Assembly: GCA_964430295.1 (NCBI GenBank)
Contig: CAYSEV010000025.1
Coordinates: 1-18,618 of the forward strand
DNA: 18,618 bases
Reading direction: 5' to 3'
Origin: CAYGFH01 sp964430295
GTDB lineage: Bacteria > Patescibacteriota > Microgenomatia > UBA10105 > UBA927
In this document: in pieces, positions 1-6,879 of the stretch
Numbering within the stretch: position 1 is the first letter of the stretch
How the letters are laid out: each line of letters starts with the position of its first letter
Notes under the pieces: generated by a model
Told to the model about the DNA's origin: nothing
Databases searched by the model: none
What the model saw: the letters and a program-made list of their open reading frames with translations, nothing else
Translations under genes and position numbers: made by a program

Positions 1-53
1 AACGCAGGAGTCTGCAAAACTCCCATGCGCCGGTTCAATTCCGGCACGCGCCT
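1..53 (+). tRNA. tRNA-Cys (GCA), 3' part only
   Basis: The window opens inside a tRNA gene, so the acceptor 5' strand and D arm are off the left edge. The anticodon stem is 7-11 paired with 19-23 (GGAGT/ACTCC). The seven-base loop CTGCAAA gives anticodon GCA, which is cysteine. The variable region is 24-28. The T arm is 29-45 with a normal TTCAATT loop. The acceptor 3' strand ACGCGCC is at 46-52, followed by T at 53. A U73 discriminator is the known identity base of tRNA-Cys and supports the call. The next bases are CATA, so CCA is not encoded and must be added by a nucleotidyltransferase. Confidence 0.9.
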
Positions 54-68
54 CATATCCCATAAAAT

Positions 69-98
69 TTGAATTTTACCCCTGTACTCCCGTATAAT
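69..98 (+). promoter_or_regulatory. Promoter for the 834-aa gene
   Basis: TTGAAT (69-74) and a perfect TATAAT (93-98) are separated by 18 bases. The predicted start of transcription is near 104-106, which coincides with the ATG at 106. The mRNA would therefore be leaderless. No Shine-Dalgarno sequence precedes this ATG. This is a sequence-based prediction. Confidence 0.6.
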
Positions 99-105
99 TG
101 CTGCC

Positions 106-2610
106 ATGGCAACTGTTGAGCATGGTCCGCGTCTTGATTCACTGCGTCACGATTTTGAAAGTGCACGTGGTGCTTCTGTCGAGCAATCGATCCAACGACT
201 GTTGGAGTATGGTGCACATGATCACACAGACTGGAAGTCTATGCTTCAGGTGGTAGAAATTGGCTATGAATCACTGTTTCGAAACAGTGAACGCTCTCAA
301 CGTGGAAAACAACTTTTAGAAAAACTAAATGACTATCTTGCAGTAAATGGTGTTACCCATAAATTTATTATTCCCGAGACGACGGAAATCAGATCATCCA
401 GTTCACAAGGGCAGGAGGTAGGAGGGTTAATCCGGAAAATACAACAGTATGAAACTAGAATAGCTACTCAAAGAAAACCTGATTTTGGAATACCCAGACC
501 TGCGGTGACTATGCTGTCAGAAATGGTTCGCACGCTACATGTTTCGCTCAGTTTGGATTCTTCAGATATCCACAACAAAATTATTCCGGTGGTTACCCCC
601 AATCATGCCCCGATCGACATGTCGCGATTGGAGGTGGCGTTGGATCAACGGCCCCAAAAATATCCGCTTCGCGATCTGGCCTCAAAGCGATATTGGACTG
701 TTTTCAGTGACCTCATCAAGTTAAGCTCGTCAGAGCCTGAAGTTGCCGCTGCAGCTCGGGATGAGCTATTTACATTGTTTGCACAGTCTGTACCGGAAAA
801 AACATCGGGCATGCCGGATATCACTACAAAACAATGGGGAGGTGTGTCATTACGAGAGATTATGGATACAACGACTGAAGATGTAGATACATTAGGGAAA
901 AAAATTCTTACATACCTCGGTTCTACTCCAAAGGGTGATGTCTTTTGGGGGAAGCTGGCAACGATTTTTGTTATCCCAGCACTGGAAGTATACGATATAC
1001 GCCCCGGCACCGCACAAACAGAATTTACTCGCAAGCGATTTATTTTTCAATCCTGGATTGCAGATAAACTATTTCTCCCAATTTTTAACCAGACCGATGA
1101 AAAGCCTGACGATTTTCCGGAAGAATTTGCGGATCTTGTGGCGCATGACGGTGCATTTGATGCGTTATTTTCGCAATTCATATCAAATTTACGCCCTGAA
1201 TTAGCTAAATTTTTCGGTGGGTATTCGCTTCACCAACTCTGTATACGTCCAACACAAACAATCAGATATATATATCCGGATGTACGTGAAAATGAACTCC
1301 TGGAACACTCCAATATCTTGCTGTTTGAAGAGATACTGCGCGCGCAGGGACGTGATGTGGCTATGACAATACCGTCACGGATCCTGAATGCATTTTTTAT
1401 TACCAGATGGGAAAGTATTGAATCGGAACTGGCGGCCAGACTGTATACCAATTTAGGAAAAAAGCGATATCTGTTTGACAGTATGCTTGGAGCGTTTCGT
1501 TCACAGCTTGATCCTGATTATGATACATCACATGCTGATTCAGTCAGCGCTTTTTTTGAACAAAATATTGGCGGGAATTTTATGGAATGGTTGCAGTCAG
1601 GTGGCAGAGAACAACTGCACGAGACATCTGACTCTATATGGGAAGATATCGCCCATGCAGAATTTTGGCCTGCAAGTGCCACGCCACATCCTTTGGAGTT
1701 CTCCAAAGGTTCACTTGCATCGATTATTGGGATCAATTCATTAACGCTTGTCGTTGGTGAAGATAATCAACAGCCTATTGGTATACATTTTAAACTTAAT
1801 GATGGAAAACTCGGTGTAACGGGTAAAACAGACAGCGAGGGAAATGTAGAATGGTTTTTTGATGAAGGGCGTATGGATGAAGGATTGCTGGAAGTATTAC
1901 GGTTTATCGGCCTTGCATCACTTCGTGATAGCGTGAAATATCGCGATGAAGTAATCAGAGAACGACGATTACTTCACAAAGCTGGCGAGGTGAAGGTTGA
2001 ACACACAGATGAAAAAAAGAAACGGAAACGCAGAACAGCAACTCTTCCACATACTCGCGTTATATACACGAATCCTCAGGCAGATATCCATATGCCAAAT
2101 ACATCGGACGAACTTATTTCAGAAATCATAGAGCAAACAAAACGTCGTCATACTGAATTCCGCCCTGTTCAAATAGGTCGTCGCATACGTCGTAATGACC
2201 CTGCAAAACTGCAGGTGTTTATGCAGGCATTAAGGAATTTACATGAGGCAGATGAAAGTCATCGTAAAGAATGCGAAGTAGCAGTTCAGGAAGCACGTAA
2301 ACATATTTGGCAGCCAAATACATCAAAAATAGAGAACATACCCCCTATGTTTCAAATCCCACGGCTTGTGCATCCGGTTACGGGTGAAGCACTGCTGGAC
2401 ATGAAAGATTCCCGACACGGTCAACCAATGTATGAAGGTACGTGGGTAGAGGAGTTTGTTAAGCCACGCATAGACCCGAGCGAGCGGGCGAATTTGAGTA
2501 AATTGTATGGTACCAGATACAGGATTGCATCCGCATTGGCACTGGAGCAGGAAATTATTTCTAAATGTTTTGCATTTGAATCTGAAGAGGCTCCAGGCGA
2601 ACAACCGTAA
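106..2610 (+). CDS. Large hypothetical protein, 834 aa
   Basis: I do not recognise a family. The reading frame is long, intact and has normal codon use, so it is a real gene. The protein has no signal peptide or clear membrane segment and is probably cytoplasmic. Residues 1-500 look mostly alpha-helical, with many amphipathic leucine- and phenylalanine-rich stretches. Residues about 545-590 look like beta strands around a TDSEGNVEW motif (575-583). A very basic patch, KKKRKRR, lies near residue 645-651 and could bind nucleic acid, but that is speculative. The C-terminal 150 residues carry further Arg/Lys-rich helices. The ATG at 106 is chosen because a good promoter ends just before it. The gene lies 52 bases after tRNA-Cys on the same strand. 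The oppositely oriented 811-aa gene shares a short motif with it (see findings). Confidence 0.85.
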   Translation: MATVEHGPRLDSLRHDFESARGASVEQSIQRLLEYGAHDHTDWKSMLQVVEIGYESLFRNSERSQRGKQLLEKLNDYLAVNGVTHKFIIPETTEIRSSSSQGQEVGGLIRKIQQYETRIATQRKPDFGIPRPAVTMLSEMVRTLHVSLSLDSSDIHNKIIPVVTPNHAPIDMSRLEVALDQRPQKYPLRDLASKRYWTVFSDLIKLSSSEPEVAAAARDELFTLFAQSVPEKTSGMPDITTKQWGGVSLREIMDTTTEDVDTLGKKILTYLGSTPKGDVFWGKLATIFVIPALEVYDIRPGTAQTEFTRKRFIFQSWIADKLFLPIFNQTDEKPDDFPEEFADLVAHDGAFDALFSQFISNLRPELAKFFGGYSLHQLCIRPTQTIRYIYPDVRENELLEHSNILLFEEILRAQGRDVAMTIPSRILNAFFITRWESIESELAARLYTNLGKKRYLFDSMLGAFRSQLDPDYDTSHADSVSAFFEQNIGGNFMEWLQSGGREQLHETSDSIWEDIAHAEFWPASATPHPLEFSKGSLASIIGINSLTLVVGEDNQQPIGIHFKLNDGKLGVTGKTDSEGNVEWFFDEGRMDEGLLEVLRFIGLASLRDSVKYRDEVIRERRLLHKAGEVKVEHTDEKKKRKRRTATLPHTRVIYTNPQADIHMPNTSDELISEIIEQTKRRHTEFRPVQIGRRIRRNDPAKLQVFMQALRNLHEADESHRKECEVAVQEARKHIWQPNTSKIENIPPMFQIPRLVHPVTGEALLDMKDSRHGQPMYEGTWVEEFVKPRIDPSERANLSKLYGTRYRIASALALEQEIISKCFAFESEEAPGEQP

Positions 2611-2648
2611 TACAACATGCAACTGGTGTTTAGACTAGTGAATGGGTA

Positions 2649-2677
2649 TAGTCAGGATAGGTATTCTACGGTATAAT
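2649..2677 (+). promoter_or_regulatory. Promoter for the leader and tRNA-Ile
   Basis: TAGTCA (2649-2654, four of six matches to the -35 consensus) is followed after 17 bases by a perfect TATAAT (2672-2677). Transcription would start near 2684, about 88 bases upstream of mature tRNA-Ile. Confidence 0.55.
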
Positions 2678-2683
2678 ATTTTG

Positions 2684-2771
2684 CTATACGGGTGATTAGT
2701 CACTTGTCCCGTACAGCACGGGATCAGCGGTGAGTCAGCCTGTTTGGCTTGTATTAACAACTAAATAAAAA
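2684..2771 (+). other. Structured leader upstream of tRNA-Ile
   Basis: Between the predicted start of transcription and the tRNA there are three consecutive small hairpins: GTGA/TCAC (2692-2703, loop TTAG), CCCGT/ACGGG (2708-2722, loop ACAGC) and AGCC/GGCT (2737-2749, loop TGTTT). The leader also contains GGGTGATTAGT at 2690-2700, an exact 11-base copy of the first 11 bases of the tRNA (2772-2782). I recognise no riboswitch or known small RNA. It could be a 5' trailer removed by RNase P, the remnant of a duplicated tRNA, or an RNA that competes for the tRNA acceptor strand. Confidence 0.4.
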
Positions 2772-2843
2772 GGGTGATTAGTTCAGCGGTAGAACGCTTT
2801 CCTGATAAGAAAGAGGCGCATGGTCCGACTCCATGATCACCCA
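2772..2843 (+). tRNA. tRNA-Ile (GAU)
   Basis: This is a complete 72-base cloverleaf. The acceptor is GGGTGAT (2772-2778) with ATCACCC (2836-2842) and discriminator A at 2843. The D arm is GTTC/GAAC with the GG pair in the loop. The anticodon stem is CTTTC/GAAAG with loop CTGATAA, giving anticodon GAT (isoleucine). The T stem is CATGG/CCATG. CCA is not encoded. Two tertiary-contact positions are unusual. The T loop is TCCGACT, so base 55 is C instead of the near-universal U. Base 48 appears to be G opposite G15. All secondary-structure pairs are intact, so the gene is probably functional. Confidence 0.93.
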
Positions 2844-2865
2844 CCCAATACTATTCTTCAATTAT

Positions 2866-3045
2866 ATGGGCAAAGAAACAGACCCTGACGATCCACAGCA
2901 TGGAACAATGGTACAAACAGCATTGGATCTTGGTGGGGAAATAGTTCAAACTGATGATTCCGTTGGCCCAAGTCCAGCACCTCCAATCGGTCCACAAGAT
3001 GGTAGTCCCGTCAACCCAGATAAACCCGAACCCCCTCCGTCATGA
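2866..3045 (+). CDS. Small proline-rich acidic hypothetical protein, 59 aa
   Basis: This short ORF begins 22 bases after tRNA-Ile. A longer in-frame ATG at 2833 lies inside the tRNA T stem and is rejected as the start. The protein is acidic at the N-terminus (KETDPDDPQH). It ends in a low-complexity Pro/Gly/Ser/Asp tail, with PSPAPPIGP and a final PEPPPS. No signal peptide, membrane segment or family is recognisable, and there is no Shine-Dalgarno sequence. It could be co-transcribed with the tRNA. It might equally be a chance ORF, because the compositional bias is the only sign of selection. It ends 50 bases from the stop of the convergent 811-aa gene. Confidence 0.4.
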   Translation: MGKETDPDDPQHGTMVQTALDLGGEIVQTDDSVGPSPAPPIGPQDGSPVNPDKPEPPPS

Positions 3046-3095
3046 GTATATTAGAATGTGGAAATTATAGATCCAACGATCTTGTATGTAAGAGG

Positions 3096-5531
3096 TTAAT
3101 ACGTTCGCTGGAAATACAATGGTTCTGCTCGTCCATCGACATAATATGGAACATATCTATTAGGTTGTGATGCGATCATCCACCATGGATTAACCGTGAC
3201 AGTAGTTCTTTCTCCAGGCTTAGTTGAAGGCTGTAATACCGGTTCACCATGTGCAGGGAAATACGCACCCATACCGCTGTTTGGAAATAATACTAATTTA
3301 TCAGGTTTTGAAATAATTGTGTGAGCAATAGCATCAGGTGGGATAAATGCCTTAAATGATGAAAGCTCTTCACGTGCATCCATCGCAGTTCTATATATAA
3401 ACGTTGTTTCTTTGCCCCAGTTAAACATCTGCTCTAAAAGGGCTGATTGAGCAGGTGACATAGATAAATTTCCACGTAATGCCCCGACTTCCGCATCTGC
3501 ACCGGTAAATTGTGTGCCTGTAATTTCTCGTAGTTTTGCGTATACCTGCAATATATCTTCCATAGAGAGTCCCTGCGCTGCTTCAAACATCTTCCAAGGA
3601 TTTACACAGGTTGCCATAGGACCGATAAACGTATTTATATACGCAACGATATCATCATGATCCGGGTGATTTGGGTTGTTATATGCTTCCTTCACTGCAG
3701 CTGTTCTAGCATCTCTATATATTTCCCATTCTGCATTTCGTTCTGGAGTGCCCCAATATAATTGGGACTGATCGAAAAATTGTACTCGTTTACCTTCAGG
3801 ATCTATCCATTTCAACATTTCTTCGATTTGCGCATGAAAACTTGAGACATACTCTTTGGGGAGCAAAAACTGTGGACCTTGGAATGCAGGTGTTTCGTTT
3901 CCATACATCCATTTCATTCCTGGGCCGTAGTATAGTTCTACAGCTTTTATAATTTCAACACGTCGTCGCATCATGTCTATTTCAGCGAGCGCCGGGCTTT
4001 GAGTATTTCTCTTTACGGGGTTTCCTACGGCGATAAGAGGCACATATTCTGTAGCGATAATCGGTAATCCTTTTTCAATTGTCCTTTCAAGCCTTGCAAT
4101 ATAGTCTGCACGCTTCTTTTCACTCATCTGCACTAATAATCCACTTGTTTCACAAACTTGAGGGGAATGGAGGATTCTGTCAAATAAAAATGTAGCTAAA
4201 CCCCTGGATCCTTGTTCAGGCTTTCCAGTCGGTAAAACGACAGGTCTTATCGGAAGGGAGCAGAGTTCCTGGATAGTAAAAGGAGATTGTCCTCTAATTT
4301 TAAAGAATGTTTCTACGGGAAGTCTGTCGCCCTGAGTATTTACGACAATAATATTTGTATTAGGAGTTGGTATCTCTACCTGATTTTTTTTCGGAGCATC
4401 TATTCCTTTTTGATACGCAAATGTGATTTCTTCCTGAGATGCATTTGGTTCAACTTCGGATATCAAAAATGCTACCGCATTCTCTCGGGCCATTTCCCAT
4501 GCCACTGCCTCTCTCTGGGCTGGTACGTCTGCCTGAAGTATTTGACTAAAATATTTTTTATCGGAGTGAAGACGCGAAGATAAATATTCACGCAGTGAAT
4601 CAGCAGGCATTTGTTCGATCTCTATACGAGTTTTTTCTAAAAATTTCTGAGCAATTTGATCTAGTGATGGATTTCCCATGCGTGTTAAACCTATCTCTAT
4701 GAGTATTCGTTGACGAAGATTTTCTAGGTAATTTGCTGTCCATTCTGGCTTTTCCTCAGCTCGTGTTGAACGTCTTTCATCAAGCCGTGCACGCATAAAA
4801 TTTGAAAGATTTACATTGGAGCTTTGTACAGCCACCTCCACTGCATCAACCTCAGCTTCAACTTCATGCGCAACCAATATACCTGTATTAGCTATAGCTT
4901 CACGAGCTTTTTCGAGTGCAATACTGGTTTCAGTTTCACTCAGGTATTGTTTCAACGATTTTTTCTTTAGTTTAATTGCTTTTGGATAATGCCATTCCAG
5001 ATTTCCTTGAGAGTCTGTTGAGACTAAATATCCATTATCTATGGTTCTGTTTTCATTTGGAAACGATACATCTTCCGGAAGCGTTACAAGCTGAAAACCT
5101 TTTACATCACGTACCTGTTCTGCAACATGACTTTCTACATGCTCCACGAATTCAGGAGTGATTTCTTTATTTTTTTGTTCCTTGGGAATAAGAAACTCTG
5201 CAGTAGGTACTCCGGAGGGTAGTGGTTGAGAAAGATCAATAACATCAATCTCATTTGATGCGCCCTCCAAAATCAGTAGGAGTGGAGAGGTGGTTTTCGT
5301 AATATCATGTTCGGGTGTTCCTGAAAGTTCTTCGACGGTTGTTATACGAATTTGAGTTGTGTTCGGCGTGGTTACCCATCTGGTAAAACCATCAACAGTC
5401 ACGGATATGCGATATGTATCATCGATAGCATCAATACCCACTTCCATACCACGAGGGGTAAATATTGGTGCCCATGGTTCGGCTGCTGCATCCGTGCTAT
5501 TAAAGACTTGATGTAACTCTTCAATCGTCAT
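3096..5531 (-). CDS. Large hypothetical protein, about 811 aa
   Basis: I do not recognise a family. The frame is long and intact. The start is placed at ATG 5531; a TTG at 5537 is also in frame but overlaps the T tract of a terminator-like hairpin. There is no signal peptide. Residues about 20-130 look beta-rich, with several short strands. TDSQGNLEW (172-180) is followed by a lysine cluster (KLKKKSLKQ) and a long helical region of about 200 residues. The C-terminal half contains aromatic-rich stretches such as YYGPGMKWMYG and ends in a beta-like segment rich in Trp, Pro and Tyr. It converges with the small proline-rich ORF. Its size, lack of signal and neighbourhood resemble those of the 834-aa protein, and both may be lineage-specific. 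Confidence 0.85.
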   Translation of the reverse strand: MTIEELHQVFNSTDAAAEPWAPIFTPRGMEVGIDAIDDTYRISVTVDGFTRWVTTPNTTQIRITTVEELSGTPEHDITKTTSPLLLILEGASNEIDVIDLSQPLPSGVPTAEFLIPKEQKNKEITPEFVEHVESHVAEQVRDVKGFQLVTLPEDVSFPNENRTIDNGYLVSTDSQGNLEWHYPKAIKLKKKSLKQYLSETETSIALEKAREAIANTGILVAHEVEAEVDAVEVAVQSSNVNLSNFMRARLDERRSTRAEEKPEWTANYLENLRQRILIEIGLTRMGNPSLDQIAQKFLEKTRIEIEQMPADSLREYLSSRLHSDKKYFSQILQADVPAQREAVAWEMARENAVAFLISEVEPNASQEEITFAYQKGIDAPKKNQVEIPTPNTNIIVVNTQGDRLPVETFFKIRGQSPFTIQELCSLPIRPVVLPTGKPEQGSRGLATFLFDRILHSPQVCETSGLLVQMSEKKRADYIARLERTIEKGLPIIATEYVPLIAVGNPVKRNTQSPALAEIDMMRRRVEIIKAVELYYGPGMKWMYGNETPAFQGPQFLLPKEYVSSFHAQIEEMLKWIDPEGKRVQFFDQSQLYWGTPERNAEWEIYRDARTAAVKEAYNNPNHPDHDDIVAYINTFIGPMATCVNPWKMFEAAQGLSMEDILQVYAKLREITGTQFTGADAEVGALRGNLSMSPAQSALLEQMFNWGKETTFIYRTAMDAREELSSFKAFIPPDAIAHTIISKPDKLVLFPNSGMGAYFPAHGEPVLQPSTKPGERTTVTVNPWWMIASQPNRYVPYYVDGRAEPLYFQRTY

Positions 5532-5535
5532 ATAC

Positions 5536-5560
5536 AAAAAAAGATAAGGAAGTCCTTATC
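5536..5560 (-). terminator. Intrinsic terminator-like hairpin next to a start codon
   Basis: On the minus strand an 8-bp perfect stem (5553-5560 with 5543-5550, GATAAGGA with TCCTTATC, two-base loop CT) is followed directly by seven T residues (5542-5536). This is the classic form of a rho-independent terminator. It lies only four bases before the ATG at 5531 and downstream of a predicted promoter. It may act as an attenuator, may terminate the upstream exonuclease transcript, or both. Confidence 0.6.
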
Positions 5561-5576
5561 TAAGCTTATAGCAATT

Positions 5577-5605
5577 ATTATAACACCGTATTAGCGTAAA
5601 TGCAA
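5577..5605 (-). promoter_or_regulatory. Predicted promoter of the 811-aa gene
   Basis: On the minus strand TTGCAT (5605-5600) and a perfect TATAAT (5582-5577) are 17 bases apart. Transcription would start near 5570, about ten bases before the hairpin at 5560-5543. The rest of the 259-base spacer (5538-5796) is AT-rich. It holds only a weak TGTTG/CAACA inverted repeat (5610-5631) and no ORF. Confidence 0.45.
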
Positions 5606-5796
5606 ATTGTGTTGCTATTAAATATACAACATTTATTTATACAATATGAAATGTGGCTAAAAGTAGGTATCTTCAGTGTAATCTTCGTATAAACATACTT
5701 TCTGATACAGTATCTTCCCTAGAATCAAATGGGAAAAGATGCTTGAGGCAATCAGAGTTATAAGATAACTATATAGAACTAATAGTAATCTCTAAA

Positions 5797-6408
5797 TTAA
5801 AACAACCCAATCTGCTTACTGGCATCCACAACTGCCTTTGGGTAGGAAAAATCAACGGCAAATTCGCGCGGAGTGTTAAATTTATCTATATACTTCAATT
5901 TTTTTTCACGCACTCCAAAATCGTATAAATCCCTGGTAATAGCCACATCAGCTTCACAGTAATACTTGAGTTTAGCAAGCTGTTCAGGATCCTGGCTTTT
6001 CCAGTAGAGTACAGCATTTGTCCCCACATCCACTTTTTGAGCACCAAGAGAACTCGTTGCAAGGGTATTGAGGCTCAAATAATGATCCAGGGCACTTTTC
6101 ACATGATCCATAATGTCAAAATGCGGAAGCTTGGCAAAATTTGGCGGGGCATAGGGTCGAAGAGCTGCAACATCAAACTTTATACTGTTAAACCCGATAA
6201 TGCGTTTTGCCTGCAGAAAAAACGGCCACATTGAAGGAAAATCAGGCTCCCAGAAACTATACATAGTGCCGCTTATTTCACGCTGATCATCATCCACTGT
6301 CCGAGCGTAGAGGGATACAACGGATACTCCTAGATCAGCAGGATCATTTGATCCGATCTCATTAAACAGTTTTTTTGTTTCGCAGTCAAAAATAACTTCG
6401 TTGATCAT
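5797..6408 (-). CDS. DEDDy-type 3'-5' exonuclease (PolB exonuclease-like, RNase H fold)
   Basis: The 203-aa protein has the three exonuclease motifs in order. Motif I is FDCET (Asp8, Glu10). Motif II is GFNSIKFD (Asn74 to Asp79). Motif III is YYCEAD (Tyr150 and Asp154), the Y-x3-D form typical of DEDDy enzymes. The segment SLNTLATSSLGAQK between motifs II and III also resembles stand-alone PolB-like exonucleases. Such enzymes remove nucleotides from DNA or RNA 3' ends using two metal ions; the substrate cannot be read from the sequence. The ATG at 6408 is preferred. The in-frame TTG at 6447 adds 13 residues, but TTGACG there looks like the -35 box. No polymerase domain is present, and the length suits a stand-alone nuclease in repair or RNA turnover. 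Confidence 0.85.
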   Translation of the reverse strand: MINEVIFDCETKKLFNEIGSNDPADLGVSVVSLYARTVDDDQREISGTMYSFWEPDFPSMWPFFLQAKRIIGFNSIKFDVAALRPYAPPNFAKLPHFDIMDHVKSALDHYLSLNTLATSSLGAQKVDVGTNAVLYWKSQDPEQLAKLKYYCEADVAITRDLYDFGVREKKLKYIDKFNTPREFAVDFSYPKAVVDASKQIGLF

Positions 6409-6418
6409 AGTGATACTA

Positions 6419-6447
6419 AGCGTACGGAGAATCAGTTCATACGTCAA
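6419..6447 (-). promoter_or_regulatory. Possible promoter of the exonuclease gene
   Basis: On the minus strand TTGACG (6447-6442, five of six matches) lies 17 bases from a weak -10, TACGCT (6424-6419). Transcription would start near 6412, about four bases before the ATG at 6408. Confidence 0.35.
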
Positions 6448-6475
6448 GAGAGAAGACTATATATCACGACGCGTA

Positions 6476-6817
6476 TTATATTGCGGCGAGATCTTCTTTA
6501 TACTGATTCAGTATATGTTTAAATTCTGTATATGTGTGGGCATTTGAAAGAGCTTCTTGGCAAGATGTATGTAATACAACATATGCCTGTTCTTGTATGA
6601 CTGCTTCTCTTCCAAACACAGGTCGTACGCCTTGTAGACCCTGTTCGAGCATCATAGCGTAAGTTGCACTTGCAAGAGTTGCCCTCATATACTCTGGAAG
6701 TGGTTCATCGGGGTTATTTGTAATATAGTTCCATTGTGTATCGGGAAAAGGTGATATATCAGGATGGGCCCCTGAAGATGGTGTTCGTGCTGCTTCGATA
6801 GTCTCAATGCCTGTCAT
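6476..6817 (-). CDS. Hypothetical protein, 113 aa
   Basis: No family is recognised. The protein begins with MTGIETIEAARTP and a Pro/Ser/Asp-rich, probably disordered stretch. From about residue 40 it appears helical, with segments such as EYMRATLASATYAMMLEQG and a C-terminal FKHILNQYKEDLAAI. There is no signal peptide. The ATG at 6817 is preferred over the one at 6838, because a strong promoter on the same strand places the start of transcription near 6836. The gene ends 67 bases before the exonuclease start and may be transcribed with it. Upstream it overlaps the promoter region of the divergent methyltransferase. Confidence 0.6.
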   Translation of the reverse strand: MTGIETIEAARTPSSGAHPDISPFPDTQWNYITNNPDEPLPEYMRATLASATYAMMLEQGLQGVRPVFGREAVIQEQAYVVLHTSCQEALSNAHTYTEFKHILNQYKEDLAAI

Positions 6818-6871
6818 ACTGTATAATGAAGAAATCAAGCAGATTATATACTATAAGTCTTAAACATTCAA
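6799..6871. promoter_or_regulatory. Overlapping divergent promoters
   Basis: Rightward, TAGTCT (6799-6804) and a perfect TATAAT (6822-6827) are 17 bases apart, giving a start near 6834 toward the methyltransferase. Leftward, TTGAAT (6871-6866) and a perfect TATAAT (6848-6843) are 17 bases apart, giving a start near 6836 toward the 113-aa gene. The two initiation points almost coincide, so polymerase could occupy only one promoter at a time. Confidence 0.5.
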
Positions 6872-6879
6872 TGAAAAGC

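Noticed and set aside
645..1034. 129-codon minus-strand ORF inside the 834-aa gene
   Set aside because: It is an antisense shadow with no start signal and biased toward Ser/Arg as expected from the complement of coding sequence.
2833..2865. N-terminal extension of the small proline-rich ORF to ATG 2833
   Set aside because: That ATG lies in the T stem and acceptor of tRNA-Ile, so the overlap is a by-product of tRNA sequence; ATG 2866 is used.
3071..3086. AGATC/GATCT inverted repeat between convergent genes as a terminator
   Set aside because: The stem is only five weak pairs and no T tract follows on either strand.
6409..6447. TTG start at 6447 for the exonuclease
   Set aside because: The TTG is part of TTGACG, a likely -35 box, and the added residues lie before the first strand of the nuclease fold.
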